From: Bacteroides bouchesdurhonensis
GTDB taxonomy: Bacteria; Bacteroidota; Bacteroidia; Bacteroidales; Bacteroidaceae
Reading direction: 5' to 3'
Assembly (NCBI RefSeq): GCF_900155865.1
Contig: NZ_LT707006.1
Coordinates: forward strand, 4,194,577 to 4,258,576
DNA: 64,000 nt
Below the pieces are notes generated by a model. That model saw nothing but the letters and a program-made list of their open reading frames with translations, was not told where the DNA came from and searched no databases. The position numbers and the translations under genes were made by a program. Within the stretch, counting starts at the first letter, position 1, and the number at the start of each line of letters is the position of its first letter. Positions 17,341 through 25,884 of the stretch are shown in pieces.

Positions 17341-18306
17341 TCAACACATTGACTTTTTATTCTTAGTCACAAAATAATTTTTAACGTAACATAAATTCAT
17401 GCGATTCACTTCTGTGCGTTCTTCAAGTTCAAAACCCTTAAGATAAGTTTGTGTCGTTTTAATGGAAGTATGTCCTAAAGACTCACTGATCATTTCGATA
17501 GGCACACCGCGATATTTTGCCGTAGTTGCCCAAGAATGGCGAATGGTGTAGGATGTCACAGGACAGCGCAAACGCAATGTACGAGCCAGGCTCTTCAGAT
17601 TGTTATTGAAATTACGTAGGGCGGACTGGTATTCACGGTAACTGCTCCAGTCCCGACGTTTCTTGTCACCACGGAGAATGCTGAAAAGATAGTTCGGGCA
17701 ATCGGGAGACGGAGGAAGACGATTGCGAAGGAGAAGAATCATCTCTGTGGCGGTATCCAGAACTTCCACACACATAGGAGTACGGGTCTTGATACGGTTA
17801 TAATGCAGAATATTCTGTTCCAAAGAGGTTTTCTCCAAATGGGCAAAGTCGGCAAAAGACATACCACAAAACTGGAACATAAGGGCAGCAATATTCTGAG
17901 TACGACGCAAACGCTCTGAACCGGGATCTTCGTATAAAAGGCGGTGAAGTTCGGAAACAGGCAACGCTTTTTTCTGGCGAATATCAACTCCTGTATAGAC
18001 ATCATGAAACAGCCGGGGAACATAACGAGCCTTTCCCGACTCCACTCCACGATTATAGATACTACGCAACATACGCATATACGTAGAAATTGTATTAGGT
18101 TTCAAACCGTGTTCATAAAGGTAACGGCAATAACTACGTAAATATTCACGCGTGACCCGGCAGAAAGGCACATTCGAAGTGCCAGTAAATCGAACAAATG
18201 AACGCAAGGCATGCTGATAAATGTGCGCTGTTGCAAAACGTCCTTCTTTTCGCAAACACCCAATATAAGCATTTGCACATACAGTAAATCCATTTTTTTC
18301 CATCAT
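17341..18306 (-). CDS. tyrosine recombinase beside the capsule promoter (putative invertase)
   Basis: 321 aa. It has an N-terminal SAM-like DNA-binding domain (residues 5-105) and a C-terminal catalytic domain. YTIRHSWATTAKYRG supplies the second Arg, LGHTSIKTTQTYLKGF supplies the His and the Tyr nucleophile. Its stop lies 21 bp from the right inverted repeat, so it probably flips that segment. In many Bacteroides relatives the first catalytic Arg lies in an RGM-F-D block; here the equivalent block reads FCGMSFADF, with Cys147 where Arg is expected. Whether it is active is therefore uncertain, and another genomic recombinase could act in its place. Confidence 0.88.
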   Translation of the reverse strand: MMEKNGFTVCANAYIGCLRKEGRFATAHIYQHALRSFVRFTGTSNVPFCRVTREYLRSYCRYLYEHGLKPNTISTYMRMLRSIYNRGVESGKARYVPRLFHDVYTGVDIRQKKALPVSELHRLLYEDPGSERLRRTQNIAALMFQFCGMSFADFAHLEKTSLEQNILHYNRIKTRTPMCVEVLDTATEMILLLRNRLPPSPDCPNYLFSILRGDKKRRDWSSYREYQSALRNFNNNLKSLARTLRLRCPVTSYTIRHSWATTAKYRGVPIEMISESLGHTSIKTTQTYLKGFELEERTEVNRMNLCYVKNYFVTKNKKSMC

Positions 18307-18557
18307 TTTCTTGGTTTAATTCATTATTACATGGGGAATTATAGCTGATTAGTAAGCACAAACAGACAAATTTAGTTAAATTATATTTCTAGGATTACAA
18401 GTATATTCATTGACAACCAAGATTCCTCCAACGCGCGCGATTCATACTATATAGCATCACAATAGATATATAATTACAAAAAGTAATTTTCGTTTCAATA
18501 GTCGTTTTTGAAAAAACAGGATATTACTCCTAGTTTTGCAACCGGATTTTAAGAAAT

Positions 18558-18644
18558 GATCGGTTTCTCGGTGAGAAACAACTTGTTCCTCACCGAGAAA
18601 CCGATCGTTCCTTTTAAAGGAACGGCGTCTTGGTTTTAAACCAA
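18558..18644. repeat. cluster of three adjacent palindromes
   Basis: An 18-bp perfect inverted repeat (gatcggtttctcggtgag at 18558-18575 with its complement at 18589-18606) is followed at once by cgttccttttaaaggaacg (18605-18623), then ttggttttaaaccaa (about 18630-18644). The cluster lies between the recombinase and the 146-aa gene. The first hairpin is long and GC-richer than its surroundings. It could terminate or attenuate transcription, or be a protein-binding array. No gene was found inside. Confidence 0.75.
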
Positions 18645-18705
18645 AATACGACATTTGTAACATATTGAATTTCAACTTCTTACAATATCAGAATTCCGTC
18701 CCGAC

Positions 18706-18806
18706 AACCATGGGAATTTTCGCAACAGACAAAACGGAATTCATAGTCGAAAGCGGCTATTTAAGAATAATCAATATTTACAAATTAAAAGAAAATTCCC
18801 ATGGTT
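18706..18806. repeat. 16-bp inverted repeat enclosing the start codon of the 146-aa gene
   Basis: aaccatgggaattttc (18706-18721) and gaaaattcccatggtt (18791-18806) are perfect reverse complements 69 bp apart. The right arm contains the ATG of the downstream gene. A further repeat, gaattccgt/acggaattc, has one arm just outside and one inside this interval. In RNA the long stem would hide the start codon; in DNA it could be an inversion site that recreates the same ATG. Both are hypotheses. Confidence 0.75.
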
Positions 18807-19241
18807 ACAACAACGTTTACCATTAAACCTTATTTGGCCAAGTTCATGTATGTCAAATACGGATGTCCGGTACACCTCACACGCATCCATCCGGTGTATC
18901 ACTGCTTGCAACAACTATCTGTCCCACATCCCCAAAATGTTTCCTGGAAGGAGGCAGGGAACATTCGTTTCATACTCCCCAATCCACGATACGGAAAATC
19001 TCCCGAAAAGTATAACTATATCGGGCAGGATAGCGCATTTATCATCGAAAAAATAATAGAAGTAGAGATAAAAATGGAATTTTACGAATTTCTATTGGAG
19101 AATAAATATAGTAAGGGGATAATGTTCAAAAAGTCGATGGAACTGTTCGTCGAACATTACCAGCTGGAAGAACTGATTGAGGAAGAAAGTCTGATGAGGG
19201 CATTTCAGAGATGGAGAAAAATGATGAAAGAGAATAAATAG
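18801..19241 (+). CDS. conserved hypothetical protein, 146 aa
   Basis: I do not recognise a named family. The sequence is basic at the N-terminus (TIKPYLAKFMYVKYG), has a middle segment NPRYGKSPEKYNYI, and ends with helices rich in Glu and Lys (EEESLMRAFQRWRKMMKENK) that resemble a DNA-binding or coiled region. No signal peptide or membrane helix is present. Its ATG lies inside the 16-bp inverted repeat. It converges on the DUF4062 gene across a shared hairpin. Codon use is ordinary for the window. Proteins of this kind often sit near capsule loci or mobile DNA in Bacteroides, from memory only. Confidence 0.65.
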   Translation: MVTTTFTIKPYLAKFMYVKYGCPVHLTRIHPVYHCLQQLSVPHPQNVSWKEAGNIRFILPNPRYGKSPEKYNYIGQDSAFIIEKIIEVEIKMEFYEFLLENKYSKGIMFKKSMELFVEHYQLEELIEEESLMRAFQRWRKMMKENK

Positions 19242-19258
19242 CCATTAGCAACTTTCAT

Positions 19259-19290
19259 GTAGAGCATGGTCATTAAACTCCATGCTCTAC
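19259..19290. terminator. bidirectional hairpin between convergent genes
   Basis: gtagagcatgg (19259-19269) and ccatgctctac (19280-19290) form a perfect 11-bp stem with a 10-nt loop. It lies after the stop of the 146-aa gene and overlaps the stop of the convergent DUF4062 gene. T-runs are weak, so it may protect mRNA ends rather than terminate strongly. Confidence 0.6.
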
Positions 19291-21687
19291 CACTAATCCG
19301 AGATTACAATTAACAATCTCGATCATATGTTTATATGCTGAATTTTGACTTGATAACTTATTAAAAATCTTCAATGATTGATTATAATTTCCACATGCCT
19401 TTTGCGACTGTCCAATATCAGTATATAGTTTACCCAGATAAAAATAAATATAGGCAATTTGTGCTGTATATGAAGTATATTTTTTATCAGAATCCCTTAA
19501 TATTTCAGTCTCCATATCAATATAGTTTTTCAGAGTATGCTCATACATATTTATAGCAGCTGATATACGTTCATTATATTTTTGTATATCAGAAGTGGCA
19601 GATTCTTTCGAACCTTGTGAATAAGTGTCCATTCTTTCTGCTATCTTCTCCGCTTGATACCAATAAAGTTTTCCCAACGAAAGATAGGTACCCGCCAATT
19701 CCGGCAAATAACTTTCCGGTTTTTGATCGGCTAGTTTTTTCCTTATTTCTAAAGACTCCAGCAATAGAGCTTCACTATCCGTCCATCCATTTTCCGCACA
19801 TAAATCACCTAAATTATAGAGGCATTTAGCAATACTGGGAGCATATTTACCGGGATTTAGATTTTCCAATTCACGATAGACCCTTAACGCATAATAGATA
19901 AAGACACGCGCCCTACGATGCTTACGAGTATCATTCTTATAAAAGCAACCGAGATTCATCCATGCCATCGCTATATCGGCTTTATACTTTTTCCTCTTGG
20001 CTTCACATAAATCTTCATACTGATCTCTAATCTCCTGATTCAGTTTTTCTCCCTCATCTTTCTTACCATTTTGATAGTAAAGTACACTCAAATTGCTTTT
20101 AACAAGAAAGATATAATGGTCATAATCATTGTCCGGATAATGATTGGATAACACTGTATACAGCAAAAGAGCCTTCTGATAACTTGCTTCTGCTTCCTGA
20201 TATTGTCCCAACCGATTATGTAAATTTCCCACCAGATTGAAACTTCTGGCAATAAGAGATAAGTTTTGCGACGGAGAAAGCAAATTTATAAATTCCAGAT
20301 AAAAACTATTCAGATACTTATTCTCAGGTAAAGACAAATAACGCTCAATAGCCCGCTTGTAAAAATCCAAAGCTTTTTCAAAGCGGTGATTTTTATCAAG
20401 AAAACGCGCATACTTATATATAATATAGGCACACTCATCTTCAGGAAGACACGCTTCTGCCACCCGAATAGCACGCTCTCTTATGGAACACGCTTCCCTG
20501 AAACGATTAGGATTGGAAGGATCTATCAAACGGCTTTTAGCACATAGCAGTAGCTCATCAACATTATTCCTTATCAGGTTCTGTGCATCTTCCATAACAA
20601 GCTTAGCCTGCTTGTACTTATCAATATTATGATCTCCTTCTTTATTTATATCATCTACATTCAATAATCGGGTTACCTCTTTGTCATTTCCTTGTTCCAA
20701 AAGGAATGCAACTTTTTGCAACCGTTGGCTGGTAGATTCTGCTGCCAATTTATTCAATTGATAAACAATATTCAAAAGCAGTTTATTTTGTTGCTCCAAG
20801 TCTTCTTGTGACTGATTGATACAGTTTAAAATATGCTTTTGCTTATATTGTTTTTCTGTCAACGTTTGAGTTAGCATCTCTACATAGTCTTTAGCGTCTT
20901 CCCACATTTCCCGGTAATCATCTTTAGGAACTCCCGGATGTTCCGGATCTTCATACCTGCCAAGTCGGACATTTTTCTCTTCTATCTTATTTTGTAATTC
21001 TGTAATCTCCCGATTAATTTCAGATAGCGATTCACGATACTCTTCCAGCACCTTCTTCAGCCTGATAACTTCACTATTATTTGCAGAAAAAGACAGATGC
21101 TCAATGTTCCCAATGCATGTGTTACCCAACATGATATTGGAATCTCTTATCTCCATATTGCTTATGCCATCCAAATAAGGAGACAATCTATTTCCTTCCT
21201 TATTCTGAAGGGCTTTGAGAAGCCTCTGAGCACTCATATTAACGTCCAAACACAATTCGGAAGAATGATTATAAGCTGGAGGAATAAAGAAATTATATCT
21301 CTGCCCTATAATAGCTTTTAGTTTTTGAAGTCTTCTTTCTTCTTCTTCCCCTTCATTCAGCTTCTTCTGGAAAACATAAATATTGGGATATCCTTGCTTC
21401 TGTTGGTTTTTTCGGGCTTCATAAAGTTCCTCAATCGTATAACGTCCTGCTTTACGATGAAATAATGCAATAAACAATTGACTTGTCTTTACTTTTTGGT
21501 CATATCGATACTGAGAAGGTATTCCATTATATCCATTGTCGAAATGTTCCCATATTTCTAATTTGAATATAATTTTCCCATCATAGACATCATTCAGCTT
21601 TTGAATTAATTCAGTTACCGCTTCACGGTCCTGCTTTAATTCTTCACTGGAAGCTAAAAATACCCGTACAATAATTGGAGTCTGCAT
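19273..21687 (-). CDS. DUF4062 domain - coiled coil - TPR protein, 804 aa
   Basis: The N-terminal about 100 residues match DUF4062: VRVFLASSEELKQDREAV, then SQLFIALFHRKAGRYTIEELYEA and IYVFQKKL. DUF4062 is a Rossmann-like domain found in proteins predicted to act in conflict or defence signalling. A coiled coil follows (about residues 205-330). From about residue 345 to the end there are many TPR-like helical pairs, for example NLVGNLHNRLGQYQEAEASY and AYIYFYLGKLYTDIGQ. No membrane or signal segment is seen. The layout suggests a cytosolic sensor (TPR) joined to a signalling or effector domain. It is preceded by a 51-aa gene. Activity is unknown. Confidence 0.8.
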   Translation of the reverse strand: MQTPIIVRVFLASSEELKQDREAVTELIQKLNDVYDGKIIFKLEIWEHFDNGYNGIPSQYRYDQKVKTSQLFIALFHRKAGRYTIEELYEARKNQQKQGYPNIYVFQKKLNEGEEEERRLQKLKAIIGQRYNFFIPPAYNHSSELCLDVNMSAQRLLKALQNKEGNRLSPYLDGISNMEIRDSNIMLGNTCIGNIEHLSFSANNSEVIRLKKVLEEYRESLSEINREITELQNKIEEKNVRLGRYEDPEHPGVPKDDYREMWEDAKDYVEMLTQTLTEKQYKQKHILNCINQSQEDLEQQNKLLLNIVYQLNKLAAESTSQRLQKVAFLLEQGNDKEVTRLLNVDDINKEGDHNIDKYKQAKLVMEDAQNLIRNNVDELLLCAKSRLIDPSNPNRFREACSIRERAIRVAEACLPEDECAYIIYKYARFLDKNHRFEKALDFYKRAIERYLSLPENKYLNSFYLEFINLLSPSQNLSLIARSFNLVGNLHNRLGQYQEAEASYQKALLLYTVLSNHYPDNDYDHYIFLVKSNLSVLYYQNGKKDEGEKLNQEIRDQYEDLCEAKRKKYKADIAMAWMNLGCFYKNDTRKHRRARVFIYYALRVYRELENLNPGKYAPSIAKCLYNLGDLCAENGWTDSEALLLESLEIRKKLADQKPESYLPELAGTYLSLGKLYWYQAEKIAERMDTYSQGSKESATSDIQKYNERISAAINMYEHTLKNYIDMETEILRDSDKKYTSYTAQIAYIYFYLGKLYTDIGQSQKACGNYNQSLKIFNKLSSQNSAYKHMIEIVNCNLGLVVEHGV

Positions 21688-21738
21688 AAGAACTTATTTC
21701 TGTTGATACTCAAAAATACAAAACGGTAGACAGAGAGT

Positions 21739-21894
21739 TCAGAACACATTATTTTCCCACCAATATCTAAACCCAAACAATTCTTCTTCGGGAAGTGTGA
21801 TTAGACACTCTTTCAAATTTCGTCCGCGATTAGAATTATCAATGATTGTCCGGAACTTTTCTTCTATCATCAATTGGGCTGCTTCTTTTTTCAT
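21739..21894 (-). CDS. small hypothetical protein, 51 aa
   Basis: A short frame starts MKKEAAQLMIEEKFRTIIDN and ends YWWENNVF. A purine-rich run (AAAGAAAGAAA) just before the ATG is a plausible ribosome-binding region. It lies 51 bp upstream of the DUF4062-TPR gene on the same strand and could be co-transcribed. No family was recognised; the sequence is helical at the start and aromatic at the end. It may be an antitoxin-like or regulatory partner of the large protein, but that is only suggested by position. Confidence 0.5.
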   Translation of the reverse strand: MKKEAAQLMIEEKFRTIIDNSNRGRNLKECLITLPEEELFGFRYWWENNVF

Positions 21895-22121
21895 TTTCTT
21901 TCTTTTTTATTCGGACAAAAATATGAAATTTTCCAATAAATATCGTGATATAACCGCATAATAATCAAAAGTTAGTGGCTATTTTAAAAGAAAGTAAAGT
22001 CATAGCTTAAATCCGTATCAGCTTTTGCCAATAAAGTTATGAACAGTCTGACGGGTAATGATTTGGTCTGTTTTTATCTTAAAATGAACAATAATTTTCC
22101 TTTTTGCTGCTCTATCTTTCA

Positions 22122-22129
22122 TACCTTTG
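22122..22129 (+). promoter_or_regulatory. -7 promoter element for the acyltransferase gene
   Basis: tacctttg matches TAnnTTTG exactly, 23 bp before the ATG. A TTTG at 22103-22106 is 15 bp upstream, shorter than the usual spacing, so the -33 element is uncertain. The rest of the 258-bp gap before the gene holds nothing else recognised. Confidence 0.55.
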
Positions 22130-22152
22130 TATAAAATTTAATTACACAAACC

Positions 22153-23322
22153 ATGACTCAAAACATTACTACAGAAAATCGATTAGTATGGCTGGACGTT
22201 ATCCGTTGTATAGCCATGATGATGGTAATCGGTGTACACTGCATCGATCCTTTTTACATTTCTCCAACAATGAGAGTGATACCGGAATATACTCATTGGG
22301 CCGCCATTTACGGTTCATTGCTGCGTCCGTCAGTGCCGTTATTCGTGATGATGACCGGATTACTCTTACTTCCTGTCAAACAACAACCATTAGGAATCTT
22401 CTACAAGAAACGTATTTACCGTGTATTGTTTCCTTTCCTCATTTGGTCAGTATTATATAGCATGTTCCCCTGGTTTACAGGTCTCCTCGGATTGCCGAAA
22501 GAAATTATCGGAGATTTCTTTTGTTACACACAAGGGCAAGAATCGCAGAGTCTTATGGACTCTCTGAAAGATGTGGCAATGATTCCATTCAACTTCAGCC
22601 ACAAAGAAAATCACATGTGGTATATCTATTTACTTATCGGACTGTATCTTTATATGCCTTTCTTCTCCGGATGGATAGAAAAGGCAAGCAATAAGACTAA
22701 ACAGACATTCCTGTTTATTTGGATTATATCTTTATTCATTCCTTATATACGTGAATATGTAGCAAATATGCTTTTCGACCGAAGTGGATATGTATTTGGT
22801 ACTGATACATGGAATGAATTCAGCATGTTCTATTATTTTGCCGGATTTAACGGTTATCTGTTATTGGGACATTATGTAAAACAAGGGAATAATTGGAGTG
22901 TATTAAAAACATTCCTTATTTGCGCAGTCATGTTTGCTGTCGGTTATTATGTCACTTATACAGGCTTTAGTACTACTGCCGCAAATCCCAATGCCACTGA
23001 AACAGAAATGGAACTTTATTTCACCTTCTGTAGCCCGAATGTGTTATTAATGACTCTGGCGGTATTCCTCATATTGCAAAAAGTGGTAATCAATACACCG
23101 ATTGTGGTAAAAGCATTGGCCAATATGACTAAATGCGGTTTTGGTATATATATGGTACACTATTTTGTAGTAGGTCCGTTCTTCCTACTGATAGGTCCTT
23201 CTGCAATACCTATTCCACTGCAAGTACCTTTGATGGCTGTATGTATTTTCATTTGCAGTTGGGCATTCACAGCACTTATGTATAAGTTAATGCCTAAGAA
23301 GGCGCACTATATTATGGGATAA
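22153..23322 (+). CDS. membrane acyltransferase family 3 protein
   Basis: 389 aa with about 10 hydrophobic helices. The N-terminus RLVWLDVIRCIAMMMVIGVH carries the Arg and His typical of acyltransferase_3 (OafA/NolL-like) enzymes. These inner-membrane proteins move acetyl or other acyl groups onto surface sugars such as O-antigen or exopolysaccharide. It is monocistronic, facing a convergent cytochrome-biogenesis gene across a strong hairpin. It lies 4 kb from the capsule locus and may modify surface glycans, but the target cannot be read from the sequence. Confidence 0.86.
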   Translation: MTQNITTENRLVWLDVIRCIAMMMVIGVHCIDPFYISPTMRVIPEYTHWAAIYGSLLRPSVPLFVMMTGLLLLPVKQQPLGIFYKKRIYRVLFPFLIWSVLYSMFPWFTGLLGLPKEIIGDFFCYTQGQESQSLMDSLKDVAMIPFNFSHKENHMWYIYLLIGLYLYMPFFSGWIEKASNKTKQTFLFIWIISLFIPYIREYVANMLFDRSGYVFGTDTWNEFSMFYYFAGFNGYLLLGHYVKQGNNWSVLKTFLICAVMFAVGYYVTYTGFSTTAANPNATETEMELYFTFCSPNVLLMTLAVFLILQKVVINTPIVVKALANMTKCGFGIYMVHYFVVGPFFLLIGPSAIPIPLQVPLMAVCIFICSWAFTALMYKLMPKKAHYIMG

Positions 23323-23340
23323 GCACGTTGCTACTACCTC

Positions 23341-23387
23341 AAAAAGGAGTAATATGTCGTAATTAGCATGACATATTACTCCTTTTT
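23341..23387. terminator. strong bidirectional terminator
   Basis: aaaaaggagtaatatgtc (23341-23358) and gacatattactccttttt (23370-23387) form a perfect 18-bp stem with an 11-nt loop, flanked by A and T runs on both sides. It ends the acyltransferase transcript on the plus strand and the long cytochrome/polyol operon on the minus strand. Confidence 0.88.
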
Positions 23388-23465
23388 AATTATAACCTAT
23401 CAATGTTCTATATTGATATTCTATTTTAATAGAAAAGTTTTGCTCTTATAGGTGGTTCATGAGTC

Positions 23466-25874
23466 TTACCTGAAACGTTTACGTGCTAATATAGCCAAAG
23501 CCAAAACGACACACAATCCTATTCCCCAAATCCACAATCCTCCTCCATTACCTTCGGTCTTACCATAAGAGTGTAAGCCACTTAAATAGTAATTTACTCC
23601 AAACCAAGTCATTAAGACTGAAAGTATAGAGACCACAGAAAGCAGATTGAAGCACCAATCCGTTTTACCTTTCAGTAACGGTACAAAACGTAGATGAAGA
23701 ACCAGCGCATACACAACAATTGATATCAATGCCCATGTTTCTTTCGGATCCCAGCCCCAGTATCTTCCCCAAGAGACATTCGCCCAGATAGCTCCTAAAA
23801 ATGTCCCTGCAGTCATAAAGAACAGACCGAGAATCATTGCCATTTCATTCAGCAATGTCAGTTCACGAATTCGAAATCGAAGTCTTAACTGATTGGTTGC
23901 TGAAAGCAAACTCATTAAGATCAGATTGAATAGTCCTGTTAAAGCACAAAGTGCAAAGAATACGTACCCAATCATGATAACAGCTACGTGTGACATCAGC
24001 CAATACGACTGAAGCACCGGAACTAGAGGAGTTATTTCCGGATTCAGATGATTTAATCCGGCTACGAAGAGCATGATTCCTCCCAATAGTCCAGCCAAAG
24101 CAGGAAGAATAGGAAAACGACGGGCAAACAGCAATCCGCAACCGACCAACATCCATGAAGTACATACCATCGATTCATAGGCATTCGCCCAAGGGGCATG
24201 ACCGGAGATATACCAACGTAACAAGACTCCGGTGGTATGTGCCAAGAAAGCTATTACTAGAAAAGCAATCAAGGGAATATTCAATTTTCTACCCCATTTA
24301 AAGTCCGTCATCATCTCTCCACATGCAATAAACAGTAGTATCCCACCTAAAACCAGATAAGCTAGACGGCACCAGAAAAACAGGTCCAACTGATTATAAA
24401 GCAATTCTGCCTTTATCTTTTGGTTATCGATAACAGGAGTTTTACTTTTTGCTTGCTGGAAGATTTGAATCATATCCACCACCTTATCCGCTTCTTTCCA
24501 GTCATTGGAACGTACTCCATGATCCAACTCATAGAGATACCAGTCCATGATTTTAGAAACAAACATAGAGTCTTTTCCTTGAAAAACATTCAGGCTGTCA
24601 CCGGCTGAATACCATTTACCCCGTAGATCGTTTTCGTCCGGGAAAAGAGGTAATAACTGATGCTGCATAATCTGATAAACAATATTCACAGATTCATCCA
24701 GTTTCAATAAATCTGAATCCAAACGTTTACGCTCTGCCGCTGATTTTGAATAGATTGCATTCACTTCATCAGCCAATACATAATTTCCGTACTTGTCAAA
24801 TACATCTTGCCATGCCATGTATTTTCCATCTCTTCCGAAACGTTTTAGGATCTCCTTATTATCTACTTTGATAAAAGGGACTTTGCCCCATTCATCGGGG
24901 AAAGATAATAAATTCAAAAAGAACTGGTCTGAAGTAAGACCATTCAGTTTCTCCGCCCCATAAAGTTTGCGCAGAATAGCAGACGTATAACTATTCACCG
25001 GTTCTAAACGACCATTCGGATTAAGTACCACTAACTGTCCGAACTTCTCAGCATGTAAAGAAGAGACACTTGGAGATTGTGCCCCCAACGTTTGCGCCCC
25101 GAATATACCACCGGATAATCCTAGAAGAAGAAATAAACAGAAAGGCACATTCTTTTTCATCTCGCTCAACTCTCTACGTAAACGCCCAAAACGAGAATTC
25201 TGACTAAACAACGTAAGCACAAAACCTACAAATAATAAGAAGTAACCCGTATACGTCAGCTGCATACCGGGACGGTCATAACTCACAGACAAAACTGTTC
25301 CCTGTTCATCCCGATCAAATGAGGATTGAAATAGCCGGTAACCATTCACTTCTATTACCTTATTCATACGCACCGTGGCAGTGAAAGAAGGTTCGTTTTC
25401 CTGCTTTATTACCAAATCACTCTCGTATGACATCGGACTATGTGACCCTGGATAACGTTCCAGCCTAAAATCATTGAGCTTAACAGAAAAGGGCAGGGAG
25501 GAATTTCCAGTCCCTGCCCCATCATCTCTCATCATGTAATTCACCGTTTCCCCCTCACGGATATGCATAACCCCTGTTACGCCCACATAATGAGAGGCAG
25601 CTGCCCCCAACCACATAAGAATAAAAGCTCCATGAAAAGCCAAACTACCTTTATTGATTCTTTTGAAATAGCTTCCCCGAAGAAACATACTCAACAAATT
25701 GACAGCCTGCAATAATTGTAACAAAATAAACCAAGGGGCATAATAAAAATACTCCCTGGCTATAGCAGGACCGTATGAGTTCTCCACAAAAGTAGCAATT
25801 GCCAATATCACTGCATAAAGTCCCGCCAATACATACATCAGAACAGGTGAGGCTATCAAACGAATCAGTTTCAT
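23466..25874 (-). CDS. ccsA: CcsBA-type cytochrome c biogenesis protein (ResB-CcsA fusion)
   Basis: About 802 aa. The N-terminal third is ResB/Ccs1-like: helices at the start, a periplasmic region with MHIREGETVNYMM, and one helix before SQNSRFGRLRRE. The C-terminal half is CcsA/ResC-like with multiple helices and the tryptophan-rich haem-handling motif WANVSWGRYWGWDPKETWAL. His residues flanking it (for example SHVAVIMIGY) are the likely haem ligands. Such System II fusions export haem and attach it to CXXCH motifs. I prefer the start at MKLIRLIASP, 10 bp after the upstream stop, over an overlapping one 11 codons earlier. It is the last gene of the operon, downstream of two CXXCH proteins. 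Confidence 0.9.
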   Translation of the reverse strand: MKLIRLIASPVLMYVLAGLYAVILAIATFVENSYGPAIAREYFYYAPWFILLQLLQAVNLLSMFLRGSYFKRINKGSLAFHGAFILMWLGAAASHYVGVTGVMHIREGETVNYMMRDDGAGTGNSSLPFSVKLNDFRLERYPGSHSPMSYESDLVIKQENEPSFTATVRMNKVIEVNGYRLFQSSFDRDEQGTVLSVSYDRPGMQLTYTGYFLLFVGFVLTLFSQNSRFGRLRRELSEMKKNVPFCLFLLLGLSGGIFGAQTLGAQSPSVSSLHAEKFGQLVVLNPNGRLEPVNSYTSAILRKLYGAEKLNGLTSDQFFLNLLSFPDEWGKVPFIKVDNKEILKRFGRDGKYMAWQDVFDKYGNYVLADEVNAIYSKSAAERKRLDSDLLKLDESVNIVYQIMQHQLLPLFPDENDLRGKWYSAGDSLNVFQGKDSMFVSKIMDWYLYELDHGVRSNDWKEADKVVDMIQIFQQAKSKTPVIDNQKIKAELLYNQLDLFFWCRLAYLVLGGILLFIACGEMMTDFKWGRKLNIPLIAFLVIAFLAHTTGVLLRWYISGHAPWANAYESMVCTSWMLVGCGLLFARRFPILPALAGLLGGIMLFVAGLNHLNPEITPLVPVLQSYWLMSHVAVIMIGYVFFALCALTGLFNLILMSLLSATNQLRLRFRIRELTLLNEMAMILGLFFMTAGTFLGAIWANVSWGRYWGWDPKETWALISIVVYALVLHLRFVPLLKGKTDWCFNLLSVVSILSVLMTWFGVNYYLSGLHSYGKTEGNGGGLWIWGIGLCVVLALAILARKRFR

Positions 25875-25884
25875 TAGTTTTATG

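Noticed and set aside
17341..21894. Prophage or integrative element bounded by the tyrosine recombinase
   Set aside because: No phage structural, conjugation or att-like direct repeats were found, and the recombinase sits at the inverted repeats of the capsule promoter.
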